From: Myotis daubentonii
Lineage: Eukaryota > Chordata > Mammalia > Chiroptera > Vespertilionidae
Direction of reading: 5' to 3'
NCBI RefSeq assembly: GCF_963259705.1
Contig: NC_081850.1
Span: 35,635,892 to 35,699,891, forward strand
Length of the DNA: 64,000 bases
Shown: positions 13,661-24,159 of the stretch, in pieces
Layout: each line of letters starts with the position of its first letter
How positions within the stretch are numbered: the stretch's first letter is position 1
Position numbers and translations under genes: made by a program
Notes under the pieces: generated by a model
The model's database searches: none
What the model saw: the letters and a program-made list of their open reading frames with translations, nothing else
What the model was told of the DNA's origin: nothing

Positions 13661-13732
13661 TCCTATCTAATAAAAGAGAAAAATGGTAATTGGCGTACGA
13701 CGATACCCTTTTCATTGGCTAATCAGGGCTAT

Positions 13733-13796
13733 ATGCAAATTAACTGCCAACTAAGATTGGCAGTTAACTGCCAACAAGATGGCGGTTAATTTGCAT
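13733..13796. repeat. Nested inverted repeats in the Helitron 5' region
   Basis: Outer arms ATGCAAATTAACTGCCA (13733-13749) and TGGCGGTTAATTTGCAT (13780-13796) pair with one mismatch. Between them lies the perfect 18-bp palindrome TTGGCAGTTAACTGCCAA (13757-13774). The strand could fold into alternative stems. Confidence 0.9.
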
Positions 13797-14144
13797 ACGT
13801 AGGCACAATGCAGGGAGGCGAAAGGGAAAGCAGGAAGAAGCCCCCTGCCACTGACAGTGATCAGAAACCCAGGGGGGAGCTAAGAGCTGGGGGGCAGGGC
13901 AAAGGCGGCCCTGGGGCCGCCTTTGCCCTGCCCCCCAGCCATGATCGGAGAATCAGGCGCCTTTGCCGCCCTGGCCAGTGATAGCAGGAAGTAGGGGTGG
14001 AGCCAGCGATGGGAGCTGGGCACTGTCGAAGCTGGCAGTCCCGGGAGCTAGGGGTCCCTTGCCTGGGCCTAAAGCGAAGCCCACGATTGCGGGGCTGCTG
14101 CAGCTGCGGGTCCCCGCTGCCTGGGCTGGACGCCTCAGCCAGAG

Positions 14145-14745
14145 GTGTTAGGCCTGGGCAGGGGCGGAGCCTGCAACCACGGGGAGCTGGGGGTCCCCTG
14201 CCCAGGCCTGACACCTCTGCCAGAGGCCTCAGACCTGGTCAAGGGGCTGATCCGGTGATCGGCTATCGGAGGGTGATGAGGGTCAACTCCTCTGGCCGAG
14301 GCATCAGGCCTGGGCAGGGGGCTGAGCCAGGGATTCAGGGATTGGGGGGATATGATGGTCCCCTTGCCCAGGCCTGAAGCCTGGGTCAGAGGCGTCAGGC
14401 TTGGGCGGGGGGTGGAGCAAGCGATCAGAGGGAGATGGGGGTCCCCTGCCGAGGCATGATTCCTGAGCCAGAGGCCTCAGGCCTGGGCGGGGGCCAGAGC
14501 CAGTGATCAGGGGGAGATGGGGGTCCCCTGTCCAAGTCTGACACCTCTGGCGGAGGCATCAGGCCTGGGCAAGGGGCCGATCAGGCGATCGGAGGGTGAT
14601 GGGGGGTCTACGCCTCTGGCCGAGGCATCAGGCCTGGGCTTCGGGCAGAACCAGTGATGGGGGGAAATGAGGGTCCCCTGCCAGAGGCGTCAGGCCTGGG
14701 CAAGGGGCCGATCCTGCGATTGGAGGGTGATGGGGGTCAACGCCT
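14145..14745 (+). repeat. GC-rich minisatellite, about 8 units of 53-91 bp
   Basis: Units open with AGGCCTGGGC(A/G)GGG and carry GATCGGAGGGTGATGGGGGTC and GAGGCATC-type words. Unit length varies by internal deletion. It lies wholly inside the Helitron at 13661-14849. Confidence 0.85.
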
Positions 14746-14849
14746 GAGGGCTCCCAGTATGTGAGAGGGGGCAGGCTGGGCTGAGGGACACTCCCCCCCC
14801 CTCCCCCCACACACACCCAGTGCACGAATTTCATGCACCGGGCCCCTAG

Positions 14850-15130
14850 TGTTTATAATAATCTTCCTTTTTTCAAAGTAAAGTGAGACTAAGCATTCTT
14901 CTCACTTATTGTTAAAATATCAGGCATTATACTTTTTCAGAGTGAGTATAAAAATTGGGGGTTTTAATAATAATTGAATCATAACCTAAATCAACAACTG
15001 GTAGAACCGTTGTTCTACAATTTGAAATAAATCATTTCATATTTTTTGCTTAGGTAAAGAATATTTCTTAGGAATGCAATATAGATGACAGATAAAGGAG
15101 ACAGTATAATCTTGGTATTCCACAGCAAAG
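14850..15130. other. Non-coding spacer
   Basis: AT-rich, nothing recognised. Confidence 0.5.
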
Positions 15131-15134
15131 TAAC

Positions 15135-15245
15135 TATATCATCATAGCATTCTAAGGGACCATAGGGGTCATCTGGTTTAATACCATTTTAAGTGGGGAG
15201 GCAGGCTTAGAGAAGTTAAGCTACTTGTCCAAGTCTATACAGTGA
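15135..15245 (-). repeat. MIR-like fragment
   Basis: GGAGGCAGGCTTAGAGAAGTTAAGC and CTACTTGTCCAAGTC resemble the middle of a reverse-complement MIR. Short and diverged. Confidence 0.5.
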
Positions 15246-15290
15246 GGTTTTTTTTGTAAGCAACATATTCCATTTATCAGTATTGTTTTA

Positions 15291-15559
15291 TTATTATTTT
15301 TTGTTAATCCTCACTAGAGGGTATTTTTTCCATTGCTTTTCAAAGAGAGTGGGAGGGAGGGAAGGAGGAGAGAGGGGGCGGGGGAGAGAGAGAGAGAAAC
15401 ATTGAAGTGAGAGAGACACATTGATTGGTTGCCTTCCATACATGCCTTGACCTGGGGTTGGGGAGCAAACCCAAAACCTAGGTATGTGCCCTTGACTGGG
15501 AATTGAACCCATAGGCCTTCCCTGACTGGGCTGATGCTCTAACCAGTGAGCTACAGGGA
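15291..15559 (-). mobile_element. Older tRNA-derived bat SINE
   Basis: Longer and older relative of Ves with TTAATCCTCACTAGAGGGTATTTTTTCCATTG at the tail side, a GA-rich block, two partial copies of the CTTGACYGGG-AATCGAACC type segment and a TGATGCTCTAACCAGTGAGC head (reverse complement tRNA-like). It is flanked by near-identical 16-bp duplications, TATCAGTATTGTTTTA at 15275-15290 and TATCAGTATAGTTTTA at 15560-15575. Confidence 0.8.
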
Positions 15560-15575
15560 TATCAGTATAGTTTTA

Positions 15576-15851
15576 ATGACAAAAGTCCTTTACAAGACAT
15601 GTCATCAAAGATAAAGTAATCCACTATAGGACTCTAATCACACTACCTGTTTGCCACTCTTTCAGATACTCCCACAGCAACTTTCGTTCAGAGAAAAGCA
15701 CCTACTCTCTGCTCCAAAATCCTCAGTGGAAAGTCTGTATTTATATCCAACACTAACCCTTATCAATTCAACAATGAATCAATAAATATTTCAATATGCT
15801 GAATTACACAAGAATATAAGAATATGAAACATATAAGAATTTGTAAGCATA
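15576..15851. other. Non-coding spacer
   Basis: AT-rich sequence between SINE and Helitron, nothing recognised. Confidence 0.5.
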
Positions 15852-16087
15852 CTAGTGGCTTGATGCACAGATTCATGCACATTGAAAGGAAATTAGAAGA
15901 AATATTTTAATATCACTATTTGCCCTTTCTCTATAATAGAAGTGTCAGAGATGAAAGAAAGTTAGTAAAATGTATATGAAAATAATATATAAATTGATTA
16001 ATAAACAACAAACACATTTATAAAAACAAGAAAAATATGATATAAAAACAACATTGATAAAAACAATGACTGATAAATTGATTAAAC

Positions 16088-16892
16088 TTACTCTAGTATC
16101 TCCCTATATATAACATTAAGAGTGCTTGACTAATTTCCCTTGTGATAAAAGTATTTACAACTTTAACTTTAACATCACACGCTCTTTGAACTCGAGAGAA
16201 AGCAACATATAACTGACCATGCCTGAAAATGGGTTCAGGTAGGAATATTTCTTCTCTGTCTAGAGTTTACCCTTGTGATTTATTAAGAGTCATCGCAAAT
16301 GCTGGCATCACAGGAAACTGTCTTCGAATTAATTTAAATGGGAGGCCAGGGTCAGATGGGGACAAATCAATTCTTGGAATCAGAACAACCTCTCCTTCCG
16401 CAGATCCTGTTAATACTTTGATTATGTTAGGTCGCAATCTTTTGATAATACACCTAGTACATTACTAAGATCCCATTTACTATTAAGATTTCTTGGTAGC
16501 ATGATGATTGCATCTACTTTCAATTTTAATTTATGACATGGCATTCCTGAGGGAGTAATACTATTAAGAAATTTGATGGGAAAATTTTCCTTTTAGGCAT
16601 CATCCGTTGAATCGATGGAATTATCACTCAAATAGGTGTGAAAATCTCCATTGAATATATCCAAAATTTCTTCATTTAACTTATGAATGTGCTCATTCTT
16701 AGGACAAAGAATCGCACAGTTAGGTATATTTTTAATATTATCTATAGATATACTATTTCCAAAGGTAGCTTTAATAATAGATCCGTTACAAATCATTTCA
16801 TGGGGGATTTTGATAATATCCATTCCGAGAGCTTTATATGTATCGCACATGCGCGAGTCAACGTTTATTTTTAAATTGCCAGTGCACATCAT
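16088..16892 (-). pseudogene. Helitron helicase (Pif1-like) C-terminal remnant
   Basis: Remnant of the C-terminal superfamily 1 helicase domain of a HeliBat Rep/helicase, which in intact elements unwinds DNA during rolling-circle transposition. The first part (16593-16892) is one 99-codon open frame containing NCAILCPKNEHIHKLNEEIL, then DSTDDA and a stop. Downstream the homology continues through a frame change: an M-P-A-F-A-M-T-L-N-K-S-Q-G stretch is cut by a TAA at 16267-16269 directly after SQG, and the motif VI-like GQLYVAFSRV lies at 16189-16218. A natural-looking stop after YREILE is at 16088-16090. Two in-frame stops and at least one shift show it is dead. The N-terminal Rep domain is absent from this copy. 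Confidence 0.85.
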
Positions 16893-16949
16893 ATGTACCT
16901 GTCAGATGGTTGGACTTGCGGACGAACAGTCAGTCACTTAGCCTTTTAT

Positions 16950-17168
16950 TTTTTAAAATATATTTTTATTGATTTCAGAGAGGAAGGGAGAGGGAGAGAG
17001 AGATAGAAACATCAATGATGTGAGAACCTCAATGATTGACTGCCTCCTGCACACCCCACACTGGGGATTGAGCCCACAACCCAGGCATGTGCCCTTGACC
17101 GAAATCGAACCCGGGAGCCTTCAGTCCATAGGCCGACGCTCTCGCCACTGAGCCAAACCAGCTAGGGC
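16950..17168 (-). mobile_element. Ves SINE inserted in the HeliBat
   Basis: Minus-strand Ves SINE with a CACTGAGCCAAACCAGCTAGGGC head (on the plus strand) and TTTTTAAAATATATTTTTATTG tail. The 15-bp duplication CACTTAGCCTTTTAT lies at 16935-16949 and 17169-17183 and comes from the Helitron 5' end, so the SINE is younger than the Helitron. Confidence 0.9.
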
Positions 17169-17324
17169 CACTTAGCCTTTTATAGATATAGATTGCCAGT
17201 TTGAGTCATATGTACCTGCTGGTTGATCGGTCTAATGGACGGTCAGTCACTTAGCCTTTTATATATATAGATAGTGTATATAAGAATATAGTGCCAACTG
17301 TAACGAAGGGGCTCTAGAGATACC

Positions 17325-17520
17325 AATATTGCTGAGTACTCTTTATGTTCCAAATGATCCTAAGAGACTTTTAAAGTACATGATTTGCTTTAACTATCTC
17401 AACCCTATAAGGTAGGTACCCTTTTATAGATAAAGACACTGAGGCCCAGAGAGAGAAGAACATTGCCTAATATTACATCATTACTATGTGTAGAGAGAGG
17501 TTCTAGTCTCAGGCCACCCT
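17325..17520 (-). repeat. MIR SINE fragment
   Basis: AACCCTATAAGGTAGGTACC, TTATAGATAAAGACACTGAGGC and CCAGAGAG follow the reverse-complement MIR order. Confidence 0.75.
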
Positions 17521-17711
17521 AACTTGATCATTTACTCTCATGTACAACACGTATGCGAAGGATATATGTTCAGAGGAGAGATCACTGGCTATCCCCAGAA
17601 TAAGTCAATGATGAATTCTGTTGGATTAGTCGGGTACCGTATTTCATTGAAAGAGTGGGATGAGCCAAGTCATGAGGAATGGGTAGGTTTTGATAGGCAG
17701 ATATGATAGAA

Positions 17712-17822
17712 AAAACCACTGTACTATGGGGAAATAGCAATATAGAATTGTATACCTGAAACCTATATAATTTTATTAACCAATGTCACCCCAATAAATT
17801 CAATAAGCATTTTTTAAAAAAG
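17712..17822 (+). repeat. L1 3' UTR end
   Basis: GAATTGTATACCTGAAACC, a TATAATTTTATTAACCAATG block and CCCCAATAAATTCAAT then an A-rich end are the terminal part of a mammalian L1 3' UTR. Only the last ~110 bp are present, a typical 5'-truncated insertion. Confidence 0.75.
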
Positions 17823-18249
17823 CTCCTAGCAGGGAATGCATAGTAAAGAAGTATGAGTAGACCATCTTGGCTAAAAAAGAATATTTCTTTTGGAAAGTTG
17901 TGAAACAAGGCCAGAAAGGAATCCTGGATTTGGACTCTAAAAAATTCAATGCCAGGGTAGAGAGTCTGGATTTAATAATTTGGGGAAGAGTGGGCTGAAC
18001 AAGTGGCTTGGAGACAGATTACAGAGCCAGAGAAAGGAGATGGGGAGAATACCTCAGGTTTTACTGTGATAGTCCTGGCATAAGGTGGTAATGGTGATGG
18101 CAGTGCTACTATGAAACTGAACGTAAAAGAATGTCAGGGTAAAGTAAGCACTGTTCCAAGGAGCTATGATTGATTGATTGTAAATCAGTCCAGGTATTAT
18201 TCCAGGTTGAAGGCCCTGGATGGAATAATGAAGGATGCCCAAATTGTTT
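17823..18249. other. No recognised feature
   Basis: Non-coding, nothing recognised. Confidence 0.5.
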
Positions 18250-18350
18250 TGGCTTAGATTCATTAGTTGGACATTTAACTGCCTACTATACACTTGGTGC
18301 TATACTCTTTCCTGGAGATATAGTAAGTGAACCAGACAGCTACATTTGTG
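18250..18350 (-). repeat. L2 fragment
   Basis: ACTGCCTACTATACACTTGGTGC...CCTGGAGATATAGTAAGTGAACCAGACAG is the reverse complement of the L2 3' region (size-class, GTGCC and AACAGAC words). Diverged. Confidence 0.55.
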
Positions 18351-20697
18351 CTGCTAGGGAATCTTTGTCTTTTGTTTTATTGTGTCTTCTGTGGCTTTTA
18401 ACCATATCAATGTTATTAAGTTATGATTTTTATTTATCTTTTCTATCAAAATTAATTATTCATTTTAATTTTGATAAAAATAGTTCTGGATTACCATTAG
18501 TCTTAATTACTCAACTTTTTAGGTTATAAATTCTAGTTTTGTTTCCTCTCTTAGATTTTTCAAGATAAACATTTGGGTGGCATTTTTGTTGTAGCCTTTA
18601 GAATTCTGAAATTTTTGCAAACACATAAAAAATGTGTTTAGGCATAAAATTATTGGGTCACAACTTTTTCTTATAAAAATATCTTTAAACAGTTGTTCCA
18701 TTGATTCTGCTCTTTGCCGCCATTTGAGGTTGGGCTGACTTTATTCCTTTCTGGGTAGTCATTTTCCCCCTTAACTTAATGTCAGAGGGATTCAGTGGCA
18801 GCTCTCTCTGGTCTCAAATCAGTAGGTGTCCAGAAAGGGCCATGTTAGCTCAGCTGTGGTTAGGTCCTCAGGCCTTGGGACTTCTATGGAGCTGGAGTGG
18901 TGATTCATTGCACTATCCAGGCAGCTCCTGCTTTCCGCATGCTTGGATGGAGATATATTTACAAAAACAGATGGGGAACTAAAAGTCTGCCTGGTGGTGA
19001 GCAAGACAAATGGAAAAGGCACAATCTGAGCTGTGCCTTGAGATATGATGAATCTGCCAGGCCAAAGAATGGTAGATGGGAACAATTCACCCAAAGAAAC
19101 AGCACAGAGATGGGAAAGTGTATGATTTCGCACATGTAAACCATAGGGTGCATGGTGGAAATAGTTGCTGTTGAGGCTGACAGGTAGGATGGAGCAGTTA
19201 GAGTGACACCTTAAGAAAAATTGGTGTTAATCTGAAGGCAATAACCATCCAACCAATGAGGAATCATCCAAAGTGAAAAGAGTAAAAACCATCACCAGAC
19301 CTGTGCTTCAGACTTACTCTCTGGTGGTCAGCGTGGAATTTGAGGGAGGGCCATTTGGGAACCTAGAGGAGCGATGAAGAACCGGAGTTCAGCAACAGAA
19401 ATGGATCAGGGACAAATGAAAGTCATGTTTTGTGGTTTGGGAATTGACAAGAGATAAAGAGATGTGGAGGTAGAATGAATGAGACAGTGGAACCAAGATG
19501 ATTCCTGTTTTCGTGGCATATACAGAAGCTGTCTGGAAGAGAGTTGTAAATAGGAGTCTGGAGGTTAGGAGAAAACTATAGGCTGCTGAAATAGAACTGG
19601 GCATGCATTATAGGAGTTGATGAGGTGGGACAAGAGGTAAAAGTTGAGGCCAAATGCCACAAAGAAATAGGATGGGTTAAGGACTAAAAACATGCTGTGA
19701 GATTTGCATGTTAAGAAGTTATGAGTGACCACTCTGAGGAGTCCCAGTTCAGTTGGGGGGTAAATGCTAAAGAACAACAGTTTTCAAAGAAATTAGGAAG
19801 GAGGCCTTGTGATCTTCTTTTAGAAGCTGAGGAAAGGGAAAAGAGGTACATAGGTAGTTGGTATAGAGGCTTAGGAGTTTTGTTGGCATGATATTTTAAG
19901 GATGGAAGTGAGGAAGCACACCACCAAATTAAGTTTGGCTTATTTTATATCTCCAAGTTACTTTTTGTTTCAGTTCCTTCAAGGAACCATGGGATCTATC
20001 ACATTTCTACGAATTTATTTTTTCTTCTTTTATTTTCCAAATATTTACATTTTCTCTAGAAACATGTTCAGGTGTATCTTAATATTTTCTATTTTAATGA
20101 CCTTACTTGACAGGGAAATCAGCAACCTGGAAGGCATCTTAGATTGTTTGGTTTAACCTACTGTCCTCAAGTTGCAATCCCCTTTTAGAATCCTTGACAT
20201 TTCTATCGATAGTAAATTGCTACTTCAGAAGAAAGCCAGTCATTTTGCTTGGACATACAACACCCAACAGCATGTCTGTGTTAGTTTACCTGGGATGTGT
20301 TTAGCTGCAACTGATGACTCCAATTCAAAATTGGTTAAACAATAATGAAAATATATTATTTTACCTAATAAGAAGATAAAGCTAAGGTCAGTGTTTCAAC
20401 ACAATGCCAAAAATCCAGGATTTTTCTCTTTTTACTCTGCTATCCCCAGCATATCAGCTCAGCTCTCTTCACTGTCACAAGATGGCTGCCATTATATAAT
20501 CCAGGCATCATATACAGTTATTCACCTTAGTATCTCACAGTGGCAATGAGCATGGACAACGAGCTATACTGCCTTTGTTTTTATTGTAGTTCTTCTTACA
20601 TACTTCATTAGGCAAATATTTTTAGTCTCTCTACCTCTCAATTTCTTTAGCTGCAAAACTTAGTAATACACCTACCGCATAGGTGGTTGATAGAATT

Positions 20698-20700
<3 letters not shown>
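18351..20700. other. Unassigned; AT-rich part may be an old LINE
   Basis: 18.40-18.70 kb is AT-rich and contains self-complementary words (AAAATTAATTATTCATTTTA near 18447), in the style of an old L1 body, but I cannot align it. The rest (18.7-20.7 kb) is unique-looking non-coding DNA. Overlapping short frames on both strands have no recognisable product. Confidence 0.35.

Positions 20701-20739
<39 letters not shown>
20701..20739. repeat. (AC)n microsatellite
   Basis: About 19 uninterrupted AC dinucleotides ending against the 3' terminus of a Helitron. Confidence 0.97.
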
Positions 20740-20742
<3 letters not shown>

Positions 20743-20919
20743 TAGGGGGGCCTGGTGCATGAAATTCATGCATGGAGGTGGGGGGGGGGTTCCCTCAGCC
20801 CAGCCTGTACCCACTCCAATCAGGGACCCCTCAGGGGATGTCCGATTGCTGGTTTAGGGATCAGGCCTAAACCAGCAGTCGGATACCCCTCTCATAATCT
20901 GGGACCACTGGCTCCTAAC

Positions 20920-21415
20920 CACTCACCTGCCTGCCTGCCTAATTGCCCCTAACCCCTCTGCCTGCCTGCCTGATCATCCCTAACCTCTCTGCCTGCCTGC
21001 CTGATTGCCCCTAACTTCCCTCCCCTGCCTGCCTCATCTCACCCCCAACTGCCTCTGCCTGCCTGATCACCCCTAACTGCTCTCCCTTACTGGCCTGATC
21101 TCGCCCCTAACTGCTATCCCCTGCCAGCCTAGTTGCCCCCAACTTCCCTCCCCTGCCAGCCTGTTCTCGCCCCCAACGGCCCTCTCCTGCCAGCCTGATC
21201 TCACCCCTAACTGCTCTCCCCTGCTGGCCTGCTTGCCCCTAACTGCCTCTGCCTGCCTGATCGCCCCTAACTGCCCTCCCCTGCCAGTCTGATCTTACCC
21301 CCAACTGCCCTTCCCTGCTGGCCTGATTGCCCCTAACTGTCTCTGCCTGCGTGATCACTCCTAACTGCCCTCCCCTGCTGGCCTGATCTGCTCCCAACTG
21401 CCGTCCTCTGCCAGC
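20920..21415 (-). repeat. Minisatellite, about 16 units of roughly 30 bp
   Basis: Repeating CTGCCTGCCTGATCGCCCCTAACTGCCCTC-like units on the plus strand with variants CTGGCCTGAT and CTGCCAGCC. Unit length drifts between about 28 and 35 bp. Confidence 0.85.
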
Positions 21416-21418
21416 CAA

Positions 21419-21635
21419 TTTGGTTCTGATTGGTCACTTTCTATGCCAGTCAGCATCAAGAGCTCTGCCTCCTAGGCAGCCACTGACTCCTCATAGTTGA
21501 TCCAGATTTGGTTCTGATTGGTCAGTTTCTATGCCAGTCAGTGTCAAAAGCTCTGCCTCCTAGGCAGCCATTGGCTCCTTACATTCACCCAGATTTGGTT
21601 CTGATTGGTCCGTTTCTATGCCAGTAAGCATCTCT
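21419..21635 (-). repeat. Triplicated ~88-bp direct repeat
   Basis: Three copies beginning TTTGGTTCTGATTGGTC at 21419, 21507 and 21594, each with TTTCTATGCCAGT(C/A)AG. The first two continue through GAGCTCTGCCTCCTAGGCAG-type sequence; the third is shorter. Spacings are 88 and 87 bp. Confidence 0.9.
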
Positions 21636-22111
21636 GGACCTATCAGTGAGGCCTGATCAGAAAGGCAGGGCTGATCAGCAGCCCTGGTGGAGGCCTGGAG
21701 AGAAATGGAGGCACAGCTATTGGCCAGGACAGGAGAGAAAGAGAGGCAAGTTCTGATCAATGGCTGTCACAGAGGCTATGGATCAGACCCTGCCTCTCTC
21801 TCTGCAGGCCTCTCTTGGGGCCTGATCCGCAGCCCCCTAGGCAGTCAGTGCTGGGTCAGGGCCCCACAGCGGCCCCAGTCAGTACTGGGTCACCTCAGCA
21901 ACCCAGCACTGACTTCCTGTCGAGCCTTCGGTCCTAATCAGTCTTATGACCCTGGCTCTTTATATATATTTATATATATATAAATTTGAATATATATATA
22001 TGTACATATACATATATAAATCTTGAAAAGTGCCTGGCATTAAGTATTTTTACAAAGCATTCAATAATTGCATTTGAACTATATGTCTGTCCCTTTTTCT
22101 TTGTTAAAATT

Positions 22112-22322
22112 ATATATATTAAATATGTTTTTATTGATTTCAGAGAGGAAGGGGGAGCGAGAGACATCAATGATGAGAGAGAATCACTGATCAGCTGCCT
22201 CCTGCATGACCCACACTGGGGATCAAGCCCCCAACTCAGGCATGTGCCCTGACTGGGAATCGAATCATGACCTTCTGGTTCATAGATCAATGTTCAACAA
22301 CTGAGCCATGACAGCCGGGCTA
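22112..22322 (-). mobile_element. Diverged Ves-family SINE
   Basis: Minus strand. TATGTTTTTATTGATTTCAGAGAGGAAG tail side, GATCAGCTGCCTCCTGCA middle and an AACTGAGCCATGACAGCCGGGC head. More substitutions than the other copies. Confidence 0.8.
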
Positions 22323-23146
22323 CTAGTGACATATTGATAATACACACGTTATAAGTAGTTTCATGCTCGAATCCTGCTAAGTGAAACCTGTAAAGGTATA
22401 TAAATACCTAATAATTATTTACATATCATTCCAAACATGAGTTTAAAAGAACTCAAATGTTTATGTCAAATTGGAAAGCTTTTTCTACCTATCTCTTCTC
22501 ACAATAATCAGGTGATGGATAAAAAACAGGTATCATGTTGCAGATGGAAAAAAACAGGTATCATGTTGCAGATGATTAAATTGAAGTTCTTAGAAATCTA
22601 ATAGGATCTTTGGATACAGAAATAAAGAAGTAGCAGAATTCAAATTTCCTAGTAAGAAGTCTTTCTTCTCTATAACAGTGCCTTTTTTTTAAATAAAATA
22701 AAGACATTTTAAAATATTTTTTTCAGCCATCATTAGCAGTATCTATAGGCAAAAACTTAATATATCATGCCAAATACATGCCAGGACATGTGAGCACATA
22801 GCTGACCATGGTATTCTTAGCAACATTCATTCCCAGAGAAGTAAATGCACACATTTGTGTGTCATGATTTTATAAAAGGGTTATCTGGAGTCGTTTATTA
22901 TTATGACCTCTTTCTTCAAGTGCCCAGTGTTAACTTCTTACTTCTAATTTATTTTTTTAAACCAAAATTGGCACTAGGCTATTTGAAAATGTGATTGTGG
23001 AGAATATAATGTATGAGAAGCCTTTCAACAAAAATAACTGATCAGTTAAAAAACAACAACACAATTTCACCCAAAAAAGGTTGAATTTGGATAAAGGTTT
23101 GAATTTAAATCTCCTTTAAAAACCATGTAAAAAATTGCCAGTAACT
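22323..23146. other. Non-coding; contains a 28-bp tandem duplication
   Basis: AT-rich, no repeat family recognised apart from the short duplication listed separately at 22521-22574. Confidence 0.5.
22521..22574. repeat. Perfect 26-bp direct duplication, period 28
   Basis: The 26 bases at 22521-22546 (A tract, CAGGTATCATGTTGCAGATG) recur unchanged at 22549-22574. Looks like a recent local slippage or template-switch duplication. Confidence 0.95.
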
Positions 23147-23153
23147 TACAATT

Positions 23154-23354
23154 TTTTTTTTTTAACAGAGAGGAAGGGAGAGGGATAGAGAGTTAGAAAC
23201 ATCGATGAGAGAGAAACATCGATCAGCTGCCTCCTGCACACTCCCCACTGGGGATGTGCCCGCAACCAAGGTACATGCCCTTGACCGGAATCGAACCTGG
23301 GACCCTTGAGTCCGCAGGCCGACGCTCTATCCACTGAGCCAAACCGGTTAGGGC
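23154..23354 (-). mobile_element. Ves SINE
   Basis: Minus strand, well preserved: GATCAGCTGCCTCCTGCACA, CTTGACCGGAATCGAACCTGG and the GCCGACGCTCTATCCACTGAGCC head. Short duplication TACAATT at 23147-23153 and 23355-23361. Confidence 0.92.
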
Positions 23355-23361
23355 TACAATT

Positions 23362-24155
23362 CTTTTTTAAAAAAATCTTTATAATCAATGAAATGGGGTA
23401 GTGAGTGACTTTGAAACACTTTAATTATCATTTTAACAGAAAGTACTTGGCACATTTTATAAGACTGCAATAATCATTGTTATTTACATCATGATATGCT
23501 TGATGTTTCTGCCAGAGATCCAGCCGGGGCCCCTGCCCTCTGGACATCTCACTAAATGCTTTTGCACCCCATCTCCATGGCTTGTGACAGTTCAAAGACC
23601 TCACTGTGATTTCTAGGTGTTTTGGGGACTTACTCATACTATTTTCTTTGCTTCTACACTCCAAGATTCTGGTATGATACTGAGAGTCTGCTCCAAATGA
23701 GTCAGGTATGAGGCCCTAGTTGCTTCACTCATTTCTAAAACAAAACAAAACACCACTCATTCTAAATATTTCATAAGTTAAATAAGGATTTGGAGGTTCA
23801 TAGAGTAACGCAAAATGGGAATCATGTAGACTCCTGCTGTCATTTCAATTCCTGTCTGGAACAAACATAATATTATTCCTCCTTTCTCAGATGCACTATA
23901 TCTCCTTACTCCAAGGTCCCGTGTTCTCACTTTCTACTCCCAGGCACTTGCCAGGATATTTTCTCTTTCTGACCTCTTTCTAGGAGGAAATCTGGTGTCT
24001 ACTGTTAGTATCAAACAGTATTTTAACCTTCTTTACATCTGTAAATCACTTTTTTCAGTATCTGAACCACAGTAAGTATAAATAAAATAGATTATTAAAA
24101 GTTTATTTGTTCTGACTTTTCTACCCATTTTTCCCCCAGGTGAAATCATAAGTTA
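23362..24155. other. No recognised feature
   Basis: Non-coding, nothing recognised. A short L2-like look near 23.9-24.1 kb is too weak to call. Confidence 0.45.
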
Positions 24156-24159
24156 GATC

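Larger units (their letters stand above)
13661..14849 (+). mobile_element. Non-autonomous HeliBat-type Helitron with minisatellite core
   Basis: Starts TCCTATCTAATAAAAGAGAA and ends with the hairpin GTGCACGAATTTCATGCACC followed by GGGCCCCTAG, i.e. a 5' TC and a 3' CTAG. It sits exactly between A13660 and T14850, the AT target of Helitrons, with no target duplication. The 5' part holds a palindrome-rich segment (13733-13796). The centre is a GC-rich tandem repeat (14145-14745). It encodes no Rep or helicase; short frames across the minisatellite are incidental. Confidence 0.9.
15852..17271 (-). mobile_element. HeliBat Helitron, internally deleted, with helicase remnant
   Basis: Minus-strand Helitron. 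Its 3' end lies at the left: reverse complement GTGCATGAATCTGTGCATC hairpin then CCACTAG at 15852-15855. Its 5' end lies at the right: reverse complement TCTATATATATAAAAGGC starting at 17271, next to T17272. The 5' end is joined directly to the C-terminal helicase coding region, so the Rep nuclease domain and most of the helicase are missing. The 5' terminal segment is present twice in tandem (about 17184-17271 and again inside 16893-16949). A Ves SINE has inserted at 16950-17168. The element cannot move by itself. Confidence 0.88.
20742..21985 (-). mobile_element. Non-autonomous HeliBat-type Helitron with two internal repeat arrays
   Basis: Minus-strand Helitron. At the left the reverse complement ends GCATGAATTTCATGCACCAGG then CCCCCCTAG (CTAG at 20742-20745). 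At the right the reverse complement begins with a TATATA-rich start and AAAGAGCCAGGGTCATAAGA; the exact TC is blurred by a TA-rich tract, so the end is approximate. It holds a short-period minisatellite (20920-21415) and a triplicated ~88-bp unit (21419-21635). No Rep or helicase. Confidence 0.82.

Noticed and set aside
13861..14377. 117- and 126-codon frames rich in Gly, Pro and Arg
   Set aside because: They are readings of the Helitron minisatellite on both strands.
16229..16468. 79-codon plus-strand frame
   Set aside because: It is the antisense shadow of the Helitron helicase remnant.
20920..21415. CRISPR-like array
   Set aside because: Units are contiguous, variable and without unique spacers, in a mammalian genome and inside a Helitron.
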